From Procambarus clarkii (lineage: Eukaryota > Arthropoda > Malacostraca > Decapoda > Cambaridae), in assembly GCF_040958095.1 (NCBI RefSeq), contig NC_091208.1:10849326-10913325 (forward strand): DNA of 64,000 bases, given 5' to 3'. Position numbers and translations under genes: made by a program. This document shows, piece after piece, positions 1 to 10,361 of the stretch. The first letter of the stretch is position 1; each line of letters begins with the position of its first letter. The notes beneath the pieces are model-generated. The model saw nothing but the letters and a program-made list of their open reading frames with translations, had not been told where the DNA came from and made no database searches.

Positions 1-640
1 ACAGTTGTGAATTGCCGAGTAGTTAGGCATGTTAAAGAGTTGAGTAGTATCCTCTTTCAACTTTGCAGTCTCCGTGGTGTAGTGGTAAGACACTCGCCTG
101 GCGTTCCACGAGCGCTATGTCATGGGTTCGTATCCTGACCGGGGAGGATTTACTGGGCGCAATTCCTTAACTGTAGCCTCTGTTTAACGCAACAGTAAAA
201 TGTGTACTTGGATGAAAAAACGATTCTTCGCGGCAGGGAATCATATATTCCAGGGACCATAGGATTAAGGACTTGCCCGAAACGCTACGCGTACTAGTGG
301 CTGTACAAGAATGTAACAACTCTTGTATATATCTAAAAAAAAAAAAAAAAAAAAAAAAACACGTTTCAGTAAGTATAATAAAAGAGAATTTGTTGTCAAT
401 AGTTTCAATCAAGGCACTAACATCATCGAAGTGTTTATCTAGGGATCTAACGTTCAAGTTGATTACAGAGATATTGTGATTATCTGTTAATACATTGTTT
501 ACATCATGTGCTGTAAAATATCTGCAATTTTGATCATTGAAGTGATGATTGTCATAGATAGTGGATAAGAGGTTTAGTTCTGGGTCTATACTTGTCTGCA
601 TAAAAAGGCTGTTTGCAGGAAAACAAGGCAAGAATGGCAA
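1..640 (-). pseudogene. CR1-like LINE ORF2, N-terminal endonuclease part, split by a SINE
   Basis: Minus-strand start of a non-LTR retrotransposon ORF2. From the ATG at 640 the frame reads through a segment containing VINLNVRSL and FIILTET, typical of the start of the apurinic-like endonuclease domain that nicks target DNA. At about 360 the frame runs into the poly(A) tail of a SINE. The LINE resumes on the far side at 67-1, where the translation includes TTQLFNM and ends in IHNC, matching the equivalent stretch of the LINE at 29.3-32.9 kb. The SINE therefore sits just after the TET motif. The ORF leaves the window at base 1, so the reverse transcriptase is not seen. It lies 3' of the ORF1 at 1132-2183 on the same strand and belongs to the same element. 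Clade (CR1/L2-like) is inferred. Confidence 0.8.
68..358 (+). mobile_element. tRNA-derived SINE, family 1, copy 1
   Basis: Starts GTCTCCGTGGTG. The head has an RNA polymerase III box A-like segment (GGTGTAGTGG) and a box B (GGTTCGTATCC). A middle part follows, then a tail with CCCGAAACGCTACGCGTA, and about 24 A residues at the end. Two further copies occur at 28958 and 41946. The tail matches the 3' end of the LINE at 29337-32853 (on its minus strand), so this looks like a tRNA-head, LINE-tail SINE. It is inserted into the endonuclease region of the LINE at 1-2325. No clean target-site duplication was found; six extra bases precede the head. Confidence 0.9.
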
Positions 641-1131
641 ATTACAAAATAGAAAACAAAGAAAAAAGTAGAATAAAAATTCTAAAGTAATATAAACTTA
701 ATGGTAATTTTAAGTAAAAAAAAAAAAACTTAATGGGAACTAGGAATGTAAAAAATTAACTAGAATAATTAATAACAACAGATGACCAAAAAAGTAAAAA
801 AGCAATTATGAAATCTATAAAATGAAAAGCTTGCTTACTATACTATTATAAGTACACTATAGTTGAATACTAAAGTTACACTAAAACAAACTGAGGTAGT
901 TTAAATAGAGATACACTCAGGAACACTGGATAATGAAGTTAATACTAGAGGACACAGGCAAAGCAAGTGTACTATGGAACATGGGAGTAAAAAGAAAAAA
1001 AGACAATAATAAAGATGACAATATTATTATTTTTTTTTGTTTTTTTTTAACTAAAGTTAAAACCTTTTGAAAGGAAAGGCAGAGCTAGAGTACACAAAGG
1101 TAGTTAAATGAGATTATAATTTGAATTCAGG
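641..1131 (-). other. Inter-ORF spacer of the LINE
   Basis: About 490 AT-rich bases between the end of ORF1 (1132) and the start of ORF2 (640) on the minus strand. It holds short A and T tracts and no open frame I would call a gene. It is taken as part of the LINE because both ORFs flank it in the expected order. Confidence 0.6.
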
Positions 1132-2183
1132 CTATACAGCAGATATCCCACAGTCACTGAGGAAAGAATTAAGGTGAGCTTCAGTGGTTATTGAATAGGT
1201 TTTTCCAGTGTCAGTCCTCCTAGCTATAATTTTACCATCTCCCACAAAACAGTGTTTAGTTGTCGGGGAATTTTTGCAGAAGCCACGCAGTTTAAAAAAG
1301 AGATTTTGCCTGCACCTGGTCAGACATTCATTCACATAAACAGTGGATTTACTAGCGACTGCAGATGAGATAAGATCAGACTTGCGGGAGCAGCTATCTA
1401 GTTTTAAATGAATTCTCCTGTTATTAGTACCAGATGATTTGGTACCCACTCTATAAGCTGCTTCGATGTCATTTTTTTGGATTGAATACCTTAACTTATC
1501 CTGCAATACCTTGATCACGATGGCAGCACAGTCTTCTCCATCAGTTTCTTGGGGAAAATCACGTGAAGAGATAATTACAGACTCAAGTAGTTTATGTTGG
1601 TCTGTTTCGTCTTGGGTAACAGTGTGTTGTTGTTGTAGGTTGTTCAGATGGTTCCCAAACTGTTGCAATATTTCTTCCTGTTTTTTAGTGGTTGCATCTG
1701 GATTAAAGTTAGTAACTGTGTTCTTGAGAAAGTTTAATTCTTGTTCGAGGTTGACGACTTTGGTAGATAGATCTTGATTGTTCTTGAGTAAGTCTCCAAC
1801 TTCATTCTGCAAAGATAATAATGAGCCTTGCAGGTTCATTATTAAGGCCGACTGCTCTTTGATTACTGACATTTGATCTTCATGTACTTGAGTTAATAAC
1901 TTGAACCAAGGGTTATCAGCAAGGTGCTTGAAGTCAGAACAAGGGGCAGCTGCTCGTTTAAGTTGGTCCATATGACTACATAATAGTTGCATGGCCCGTG
2001 TCGGAGACGGCGCTGCGCCCAGCTGAGATTGTTTGTTATTGTTGACGGGGGGAGAGTCGGTACCCCCACGGCGGCCACCGAGGGGGAGATAGCTGAACTA
2101 ATCATGTTGTTAGCCTGGCTAGTAGGGTTATTCTTGTTTGGTGTGCTTTCTTTCTTAAGGGTCTTACCGGTCTTACTTTGCAT
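1132..2183 (-). pseudogene. LINE ORF1 protein (coiled coil plus FP-like domain), frameshifted
   Basis: The ATG at 2183 opens a frame with a low-complexity N-terminus. The reading then has to shift near 1990 into the frame that runs to the stop at 1132. The second frame has a long coiled coil (repeated Leu/Asn/Gln-rich heptads, about residues 40-125 of that frame). A C-terminal domain follows, with IEAAYRVG, RRIHLKL, VYVNECLT and KHCFVGDGKIIAR. That pattern is shared by the baculovirus FP-like RNA-binding domain of many arthropod LINE ORF1 proteins. Such proteins bind the element's RNA. The 1-2 base frame change in a short overlap is the only clear break. No CCHC knuckle is present, unlike the ORF1-only retroposons at 21.6 and 41.7 kb. 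Confidence 0.8.
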
Positions 2184-2325
2184 GGTAGCAGGATAAATGT
2201 AGGCAGGAACAAATAGGGAAGACTCGTTGATAGGCAGCAGTGAACGTCGGGTACAGCTTCTTAGCTCCAGGGAGCAACACTAGTGAGGTCGAAATGAGAG
2301 AATTACGGATTGGTCTTGTTGGTTT
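2184..2325 (-). other. Probable 5' UTR of the LINE
   Basis: Lies upstream of ORF1 on the minus strand and downstream of the Ty3-type gag linker that begins at about 2331. A 14-base stretch, AATGTGATTGAAAA on the minus strand, occurs twice 22 bases apart at the boundary, so the exact LINE end is uncertain. Confidence 0.4.
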
Positions 2326-2330
2326 TTCAA

Positions 2331-3425
2331 TCACATTTGGGTCACATTTTCAATCACATTTTCCTGATCCAGACCTGTCTGTTCAGTAGTGGCATGGTCC
2401 CGAATTGCCACTTTTGTCCTGCATTGGATTCCTGAAGGGGCCTCACTTGACGAGTTCTCACTTAGCATAACCAAACTCTGCTGGTTGTCCGTGTCTGATG
2501 TGCTAATGTCCATGTCCCCCCTGTCAGTGTGAGGCGAGATGTCTTCCACGCCTCTAGACAATACCTGGTCAGCATCTTGCTCCGATGCCCCTCCTTGGCC
2601 TGCTATGCACTGGGTCGGATTTAGGCCGAATGAGCCGACCCGGCAGCGTTTAAAGACGAATTCTGGTCCTTAAATGAAACACGTGGCCTGTTGCCCGAGG
2701 TGTCCCCGTGCTGGCGGACTGCTTCCTCATCCCTTTCGGACTCCTCACAGTCCCGAGCAAAATGACCCTCTTTCCTACACCTGTAGCACTGAACAGGTCG
2801 CCTAGGGGATGGGCTACGGCGATGCTGTGGTGACATAAGAGCAACTGTAAGGTGCCTCAAACTCTCACACACCTGGTCCAATCTCCCGTTGGTCTCTGAG
2901 ATACCTGCTACCAAGGTGTCCAACTTCGCCTCGACGCCCCTGGAAGATAAAGGATGCGAGCCCGCACTCGATGGTCGGCAAGTGTTGATTCCAAAACCTG
3001 AAGAGCTGGTAGCCGGTGACGTGCCTGGGGAGCTGGGAAGGGCGAGTGTCGAGCGCCGAGAAGCGTCATTACTCCTGGGTGGCCGCTCATACTGGGAGTG
3101 CCTTCCCACTGCATTCACTCGCACTGCTGGACCTTGGGGCACTCGGTGATGGGAGTCGTATCCTTTGGAACCTGAGGAACCGTGGATCGCTATGGCATTG
3201 TGCTGGAAGGTTTGGGCCCGATCAATAGCCTCCTCCATGGAGGAGTTCCTCGCATTGGAAATGTATCCTGCTAGACTCTTATCCTGTAATCCCTGGCCAA
3301 ATCTCATTACTGCGATTTGTTCCACTTCCCATCGTGGCACATGTTTGTAGTCCCGATGAGCCAAGTGATGGGCCCTATCTGCCCAATCAGCGATATCCTC
3401 TTCTGGTTCCTGCTGAGCCTGGTTA
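2331..3425 (-). pseudogene. Ty3-type retrotransposon gag fragment with CCHC zinc knuckle
   Basis: The frame enters at about 3425 with a capsid-like segment (EEDIADWADRAHHLAHRD, then EQIAVMRFGQGL) and continues past the internal ATG at 3364. It then has a basic, Ser/Pro-rich stretch and a zinc knuckle CYRCRKEGHFARDC (C-X2-C-X4-H-X4-C) at about 2740-2790, ending at 2621. A downstream frame to 2331 looks like the gag-pol linker. Gag packages element RNA in virus-like particles. The 5' part of gag, all of pol and both LTRs are missing; the LINE at 1-2325 adjoins the pol side. Membership of the Ty3 group is inferred from the capsid pattern and the knuckle. Confidence 0.75.
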
Positions 3426-3713
3426 AACAGTAGAGGGGTAACAGGAAAAAGAACAAAGGTGACTGCAGAAGGCCTATTGGCCCATACGAGGCAGCTCTTA
3501 TTTACCCAATAAGAAGGGAATAGTGATGGAAAAACAAGGGATCGTAAAGGGAAATAATGGGCAGAAAACGAAAAAGGAAAGAGAAAGAAAGATAAATGAA
3601 AGGGTAAGCTTATGTTAGGTCACGTTTGTTAGAAAGATTAGAGCACTTGAGTATATACTGTGAAAGGGAAGAGTTCACAGCAACAAAGCCAGGACTCAAG
3701 TTCATGTTTGGTA
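3426..3713. other. Gene-free stretch with a short Penelope-like tail fragment
   Basis: No coding region seen. Bases about 3455-3487 (CTGCAGAAGGCCTATTGGCC) match, in reverse complement, the C-terminal end of the Penelope-like ORFs at 51838 and 55011. The rest is purine-rich. Confidence 0.5.
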
Positions 3714-4160
3714 ATGGTGACCAGTCTGGTAGTGATGGTGACCAGTCTGGTAGTGATGGTGACCAGTCTGGTAGTAATGGTGACCAATCTGGTAGTGATG
3801 GTGACCAGTCTGGTAGCGATGGTGACCAGTCTGGTAGTGATGGTGACCAGTCTGGTAGCGATGGTGACCAGTCTGGTAGTGATGGTGACCAGTCTGGTAG
3901 CGATGGTGACCAGTCTGGTAGCGATGGTGACCAGTCTGGTAGCGATGGTGACCAGTCTGGTAGCGATGGTGACCAGTCTGGTAGCGATGGTGACCAGTCT
4001 GGTAGCGATGGTGACCAGTCTGGTAGCGATGGTGACCAGTCTGGTAGTGATGGTGACTAGTCTGGTAGTGATGGTGACCAGTCTGGTAGTGATGGTGACC
4101 AGTCTGGTAGCGATGGCGACCAGTCTGGTAGCGATGGTGACCAGTCTGGTAGTGATGGTC
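3714..4160. repeat. 21-bp minisatellite (about 21 copies)
   Basis: Tandem unit GACCAGTCTGGTAGTGATGGT, with most variation at one T/C site (GTAGTGATGG or GTAGCGATGG). The 21-bp period leaves long open frames in several registers; these are not genes. Confidence 0.97.
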
Positions 4161-4224
4161 TGATGATGACCAGTAATGATGATGACGAGTGATGATGACC
4201 AGTGTGGTGGTCTGCCTTGGCCTA

Positions 4225-4396
4225 GTATTAGGTTTTAGTCTTAGTGTTTTTCCTGCTCGAAACACTTTGCGTAATAGTGGCTTCAGGCATTGTATGTACT
4301 AGCTTTATCTATAAATCCATCAACGTTTTGTATCTCACCTTGTATGTATGTACTTTACCTGAATATATATTTGATTTGATCTGATTTGATTTGATA
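4225..4396 (+). mobile_element. LINE 3' end fragment
   Basis: Matches the reverse complement of 25496-25680, the 3' end of another LINE, including the conserved tail motif (here CGAAACACTTTGCGTA) and the closing (TTTGAT)n run. It is cut off 5' right after the minisatellite and directly abuts the Gmr1-like element A. Confidence 0.75.
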
Positions 4397-6117
4397 TTGG
4401 GTAATGAGTTAGCAAGAGATAAGGTAGGGGACTCCAGACTGCCTATTATGTTGCCTACCTTAGGTTTCCCTGGATCTATCAGCCGCAGAGGATAATGTTG
4501 TGTACCTTGCGTGTGCGATGACCAGGTCTATGGAACTTAAATGTAAGGGCAGCCCTGCGGTTGCCAATTTGGTAAATCCCAAGGACACAAGGAACTTTCC
4601 GAGTGGTGAAAGCCAAGTGGACCTTGCAGACACGTTCATGGCCCGAATCGATGACGAGGCAGAGGACACTGTGGAGAGCCTACCATCACCTACTACTAGG
4701 AGTAGTGAGGAGGTGGAGGGGGAACCCTAGCGAGTCTCGGTCAATGGCATTGGACCCAGGCATGGATGCCTCCTTGAGTAAACTGCAGAAGGCTGATCCC
4801 AGTCTTGCAGAATGTCATGATGTAGCTCTCTCTAAGGAGGAGATTGTAGATGCAGCAACTGGGTACTATTACGAGGATCAGATTTTGATGAGAAAATGGA
4901 GACCACAGAGTTCTCCCTTGTCAAATGAGTGGGAGATTGTCCACCAGGTTATCTTGCCGACCTGCTATAGAGAGAAATTTTTCTCAGCTGCTCATGATGA
5001 CCCTATGGGGGACATCAAGGCATTAATATTATGTATCATAAGATCTTTAAATATTTCTACTGGCCCAAGCTGAAAAGCGATGTGGCAAAATTTTGTAACT
5101 CTTGTATCGCTTGTCAGCTTGGGAAACCAAACCAGACACCACCTAAAGCTCCTCTAAGGCCTATTGTCGTGCCGGAGGAACCATTTTCTCATGTGGTAAT
5201 GGACTGTGTTGGTCCATTACCTAGAACCAAGTCTAGTAACATTTACCTGTTAACAATGATGTGTATCACCACCCATTACCCTGAGGCTTTTGCTGTAAGA
5301 AACCTCCGAGCAAAGACTGTTGTTGCTCGTATGTTGCATTTTTTTTCAACTTTTGGGCTGCCTCGGGTCGTGCAAACTGACAATGGTACTAATTTTAAGT
5401 CTGATATTTTTGAGCAATTCTGTAAGGACCATGGAATAACTGATAAGGTTTCCAGTCCATACCATCCACAGAGTCAAGGAGTAATTAAGCGGTTCCATCA
5501 GACGTTAAAGCAGCTGCTGAAGACATCGTGTGAGAATTCACATAGATTTTGGGATGAGAACTTGCCATATGTTTTGTTTGCTGCTCGAGAGGGGTTACAA
5601 AGTTCACTGGGTTGTTCTCCTTTTGAGTTATTCTTAAGCCATAAGGTCCGTGGACCCTTATAAATGTTACAGGAGAATCTGTTAGGTAATGTAACGTTGA
5701 CCGAAGGTTCGGCTTTCTTTGCACAACACCCCCAGAGACTCAGTGACTGTAAGGCGGCTGCATTAAAATTTCTTGGGAAGGCGCAAGACAGTATGAACGA
5801 ACAACACGATACTAAGGCTAATTTGATGGTATTTCAGCCTGGTGACCCTGTCCTGGTATAAAAACCTTTACTGGTGAACAATATATCTCACAAATACGAA
5901 GACCCCTATATTGTGACAGAAAAGGTTGGGGACCTCACGTACAAAGTAAGGCACTCTGACAAGCGTAACCAGGTGATCCTGGTACACTTGAACCATCTGA
6001 AGAAGTTCCAGGGCCCCAAGCCTGTCGCTCTTACCAATGTTTCCTTTTCCAATGAGGGAGGGGATAATTGTTCTGGGGACCCAACTAGTCTCATTCTCAA
6101 TAATTCTAGTTCTGTGA
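4394..6117 (+). pseudogene. Element A protease tail and integrase
   Basis: The degraded protease end (GNELARDKVGDSRLPIMLP) is followed by an integrase. Its HHCC zinc-binding region has FCNSCIACQLGKPNQTPPK and the core begins at MDCVGPLPRTKS. The second catalytic Asp lies in VQTDNGTNFKS (about 5385). The usual ERFH motif reads KRFHQTLKQL, so the catalytic Glu is replaced by Lys. A GPY/F-like module follows (DPYIVTEKVGDLTYKV, about 5900). Integrase inserts the cDNA into the genome. Breaks include a TAA at about 5661 where B reads a Gln codon, another TAA at about 5859, and frame changes around 5030. In B the same integrase is cut by a solo LTR; here it is not, which confirms that the B insert is foreign. 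Confidence 0.85.
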
Positions 6118-7524
6118 ATGCTGTGGAGGAGAGACTGTCCCATTTACAGATGGCCCAACGTGAAGAGGTGGAGTCGCTGCTTGACGAATTCTCCAGTCTG
6201 TTCAGGGAGCTCCCGACCCAGACTGATGCCATTTACCATGTTGACGGACTACACCCCCATTCAGCTTCAACCCTATCAGATGAGTCCAGAAAAGAAGGTG
6301 ATCGTGTGGAAAGAAGTCGACTTCCTGCTCCAGCACGGCCTCATCCGGCCGAGCCAGGGCTCTTGGTGCTCGCCCTGCCTTTTGGTCCCCAAACCAGACG
6401 GCTCCTGGTGATTATGCACCGACTATCGGCAGCTCAACAAGGTGACCATTGTGGATGCCTATCCGCTGCCCCTCCTAGAAGACTGCATCGACGAGATCGG
6501 GAATGCCACTTACGTATCGAAATTCGATCTCTCGAGGGGATACTATCAGATCCCGTTCACCGAACGTACCAAGCAACTAACCGTGTTCATAACAAACGAT
6601 GGTGTTATGAACAAGTATCAAGTGCTTCAATTATCAAGTACTACCATTCGGATTGCGTAATGCCCCTGCAACGTTCCAGAGGCCAATGAACTCTCTGCTC
6701 GCAAATGTACCAAATTGTCGGGCATATTTAGATGACATTGTGCTTTTTTATAGAAATTGGGCTGACTACATAACTAGGTTACGTCAGTTGTTCACAGTTT
6801 TGAAAAGTGCAAATCTAACGTTAAATGCAAAAAAGTATCATTTTGGCCAAGACATAGTGACATACCTCAGTTATGAAGTGGGCCAAAGAAAAGTGCTACC
6901 TTGGCAAGATAAAATCAATGCCATACTGGAGTATCCAGTACTCCGGTCTAAAAAGGAAGTTCAACGGTTTATTGGTATGCGTGTGTACTACCGCAGCTTA
7001 TGTCAGAATTTTTCCAGTGTCGCCACTCCTCTCACCAACATGTTGTAAAAGGCTGTTAAATTTAAGTGATCAACAGACTGTGCAGAGAGGCTTTTAAAAA
7101 CTTGAAACTGATCTTAGCTTCCTCCCCAGTGCTCACTAGTCCAAGGTTCGAAAGACCATTTAAAATTCACATTGACGCATTTGACTCAGGTGCTGGTGCA
7201 GTGTTGTTGCAAACTGGGGATGATCTAGTGGACCATCCAGTGTACTATTACTCTGTGAAATTTGAAAAGGTGCAACGCAATTGTTCAGTGGTAGAAAAAA
7301 AACGTTGGCGCTAGTGTTAGCCTGTAAAAAGTTTGAAGTGTATCTAACAGCAAATATAGTGGAAGTGTACACGGACCATAACCCACTAGTGTTTATAACC
7401 CAGATGAAAGAGAAAAATAAATGCATACTCAGGTGGGCGTTGTACCTACAGGACTTCAACCTTTCCATCATCCACTTACCGTCAGCTAAAAGTGATAACC
7501 AAGGCGCTGTCCCGGTTACCTGAG
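6118..7524 (+). pseudogene. Element A reverse transcriptase and RNase H
   Basis: Pieces of one polymerase domain are scattered over several frames. They include LIRPSQGSWCSPCLLVPKPD, YVSKFDLSRGYYQIPFTE, the catalytic AYLDDIVLF (about 6722-6748) and IGMRVYYRSLCQNFSSVATP. RNase H follows with IHIDAFDSGAGAVLLQTGDD and VYTDHNPLVF. These enzymes copy the element RNA into DNA and remove the template. Compared with B, about 8 bases are missing near 6240, a TGA replaces a codon near 6411, and a short insertion shifts the frame near 6640. Reverse transcriptase lies downstream of integrase, the reverse of ordinary Ty3 elements. The copy cannot be active. Confidence 0.88.
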
Positions 7525-7786
7525 TAGCAAGCATCTGAGCCACAGGAAGCCATATGCCAATTGTCATGTTTTAGTTATTTTTTTTAGGTTCTCCTGTGAC
7601 ATTAAATATTCCATGTCAAATTTATTTACTTCCTTTTTTTTGTATGTGCTTTTTCTTTCAGAGAATTCCTTTTTGTGTGCTTTTTCTTTTATTGCTTCGG
7701 TTTCTTTTTTTATCTCTGTATGCTCTTACAAAAAATATTACTATTATTCTAGTAGCCACACTTTTTTTCTCTGAAGGGTAGACAGG
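7525..7786 (+). other. Element A 3' untranslated region
   Basis: T-rich, no ORF; it matches 19530-19832 of element B. The degraded polypurine tract lies just before the LTR at 7787. Confidence 0.7.
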
Positions 7787-8782
7787 TGTTATGACCCTGG
7801 ATTCTTAATTGGAAACCAGAGGTCAATTTGAGTTTTAAATAATTGTAGACATTAATTCATAAGATTGGATCATGTGAGAAGGATGTTTAATTAACAATAA
7901 CATTTACATTCATGGCTTCTTAAAACCTGGGTAGGAATTTGATCCCATCTTCCTTGCCAGACGTAAGATGAATCTTGTTACTCACAGATTATTCAGACTC
8001 TTGGCTTGTTGATTATTAAATATAACATTGAACTAGTTATCAGTGATTCTTAGAATGATTAAAGTAACTAGTAATGAATGTCTGAGTAAACTTGGGATGA
8101 TTGCTGCTATACGATCAGTTGAGTATCCATCCGACAGGAATCAGGGAAGGCGTAGCAGAGCTCTCCTTCCTTGTCTGGTCTGGCTGCGGTGGTGTCAACA
8201 CCTTCTCTGTGGGTGCTGTTCTCCTCCTTCTCCCTTCCTTTACCTTATTCTGGGTTATTATATAAGATAAGTACCTGACCGTGTTACTGGTTAGGTGTGT
8301 ATTTAGTTCTTGTGTAACCTAAGATAGTGTTTTGGTATCTCTAAGTGTACTCTAGGGGACCAGTGAACCCACGTGTGCTTAATTCTTTGATACCTATGAT
8401 ACAAGTGCCTTTCAGGAAAGTAGTCTTTACCCTAGTGGCAATTGTAAACCTTGCATCCTGTTTTTGTGGACCAAGGTACTTAACGTAAGGTAGAGTGGTA
8501 AAATGATTTATTGTATTAATGTATATAGGGGGTTGTTAGAGGGTTTAATAAATAAGGCTAAACTAAGAGTATCTTTCATCCTGTTTAGAGTAGAGTAAGT
8601 GACTACTTTAGACAGCAGACGTTTAGTCTAGCCAAACAAATATTCATTGCTGGGAACCTTCTTCCCCGGGGGCCGGGGCCTACCGATTCCCACTATTTTA
8701 AGAACTCCTGTGATTTTCACTATTGAACCTTTCAGTACAACCACATGCCCCCCATAACATAAGGGCTTTACTCCGTCTCACA
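7787..8782 (+). mobile_element. 3' LTR of Gmr1-like element A
   Basis: Starts TGTTATGACCCTGG, close to the element B LTR start TGTTACGACCCTGG, and stays alignable with it. The end is placed at CTCACA by comparison, giving about 996 bp against 992 bp in B. Confidence 0.75.
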
Positions 8783-8829
8783 AAAATGTAGCTGCTATAG
8801 TAGATGCCCCAGCCCCAACATCAGTTTGG

Positions 8830-10147
8830 GAAGTACCGTCTTTTGTTGGGATGGTTACATATTTTTGTAAGTTTGTGAAGAACTTTTCTAATAAAAATTA
8901 GCACCCTTTTATGAATTGTTGAAAAAAGGGCTAAATTTAAGTGGGCAGCAAGAAAGGAGAATGCCTTCAGGAATATTAAGCAAGAATTGATAAATTCTCC
9001 AGTGCTCACTAATTTTACTGGTAGACTCCCTTTAAAATTGGAGGCAGATGCTTCTCTAGTAGGAGTGAGTTGTGTATTATTACAGGAAGTAGATGGTCAG
9101 GATAAAATAGTATATTTTGCTAGCAAGAACTTATCTCCTGCAGAACAAAATTATTCTCAGTTAGATAAAGAAGCCTTAGCTTTGATATATGCTTAAAAAA
9201 AACTGAGGTATTTTCTGCTGGGAAGGAAATTTCTTGCTAGAACAGATCATAAACCCCTACTAGGATTGTTTGGCAGAGGTAAACAAATTCCAGTTAATGC
9301 CAATGCTAGAATTCAAAGATGGGCATTACTACTCTCGCAGTTTAAGTATGATTTAGAGTTTAAGCCAAGCAAGGATGTAGTAGCTGATGCATTAAGTAGA
9401 TTGCCTGTGACAGAAGAATTGAATTCCAGGATTCCAGTGGAGTATGTTAACCTGGTGGAATATATGTCTTTTGAGGATATTTCATTCCAGACTATTAGGA
9501 AAGCTACTGGTAGAGATCCCAAATTAAATCTGTTGTTGAAATATGTGAGATCCTTGAAAGAAGGGTTAAAGCGGTTTACGGAAGGTACTATTAATACAAG
9601 GCTTTGTAGATTTTTATATAATCAAAGGAAAACTGTTCATTCTACTACTGGTAAATCTCCTTCCGAATTATTGTTTAATAGGCACTTTAAAGTGCACATG
9701 GAAGCAGTAAAGACAGATCCCGATAAAGAGAAATCGGTAACTAGCTTGGCCAGTCAGTTGGCTCAGGGAGAGGAATTGTTGTTTATCGAGGGGGATGCAG
9801 TATATGCAAGGAATTTTGGAGTTAGGAAGCCCTGGGTGGAAGGAAAAATTAGGAATTTTGAAGGAATTTCACTGTGCAAGTGCAGAGTATTGGGAACAGT
9901 AGTTGGAAAATGCATACAAATCAACTCATTGCCAAGGTTCACAGGAAATTTTGAAGACCCTTCGGGTGGGGGTGGGACAACTAGTGATACCAATCCAAAA
10001 AATGAAGGGATAGCAGCACCTACAGGAGACCGGGAGGCAGAGCAAGGGGCAACAGAGGGTAATGGAGATACAGTTAACCCTATGGACTCTACAGGGAGTA
10101 ATTCAGAAGAATGTTTCCCAGAAGTAACAGGTAGGGACACCAGTTGA
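8830..10147 (+). pseudogene. Mag-like pol remnant: RT end, RNase H, integrase C-terminus
   Basis: The end of the polymerase thumb is visible (GMVTYFCKFVKNFSNK). RNase H follows with LPLKLEADASLVGVSC, VYFASKNLSPAEQNYSQ, a TAA stop at about 9194, then TDHKPLLGLFGRG and VADALSRLP. After SFQTIRKATGRDPKLN the integrase zinc finger and the DDE core are gone, and the sequence jumps to FLYNQRKTVHSTTGKSPSEL, the part after the catalytic Glu. The final ~100 residues are Gly/Thr/Glu-rich. The internal deletion plus the RNase H stop make it dead. The 293-codon open frame at 9266-10147 is only the undamaged last part. The RT, RH, IN order is the normal Ty3 order, in contrast with elements A and B. Confidence 0.85.
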
Positions 10148-10179
10148 GAAAATCAGGAAGAAAATTAAAAGGGGAGTAA

Positions 10180-10361
10180 TGTTGGGATTAAGTACTACAG
10201 ATGTTGGGCGTAGCATGTTGGAGCAGATGCTCTTTTGTTTATGATCTTGTAAATAGTAAGTTATGTACCTTATAATTGTTCCGTTGTTGTTGTTGTTGTT
10301 GGTTGTTGAGAATAAAACCATGTGGACCAAAATTTTTTCTCTCCCGCCTTCAAACGTAACA
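10180..10361 (+). mobile_element. 3' LTR of the Mag-like remnant
   Basis: About 182 bp from TGTTGGGATTAAG to CGTAACA, preceded by the polypurine tract AAAAGGGGAGTAA. It contains an AATAAA signal (about 10311). No second LTR copy is in the window, so the ends rest on TG...CA form and the purine tract. Confidence 0.65.

Larger units (their letters stand above)
4394..8782 (+). mobile_element. Gmr1-like Ty3-type retrotransposon A (5'-truncated, decayed)
   Basis: Begins inside the protease region and runs through integrase, then reverse transcriptase-RNase H, to a 3' LTR at 7787-8782. Order and sequence follow element B at 12954-20824. Gag and the 5' LTR are absent. It carries many stops and indels, so it is an old copy. 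Confidence 0.88.
8783..10361 (+). mobile_element. Ty3-type (Mag-like) retrotransposon remnant
   Basis: Holds the end of a reverse transcriptase, an RNase H, the end of an integrase and a short 3' LTR. The 5' LTR, gag, protease and most of the polymerase are missing. It follows the LTR of element A within a few dozen bases. Confidence 0.82.

Noticed and set aside
68-140. Host tRNA gene
   Set aside because: The tRNA-like head has polymerase III boxes but no complete cloverleaf. It continues into a SINE body and LINE-type tail, and occurs three times. The heads at 56.5-57.6, 58.5-58.75 and 59.3-59.8 kb were treated the same way.
3626-4265. Long frames in the 21-bp repeat
   Set aside because: Same cause: tandem repeat with a period divisible by three.
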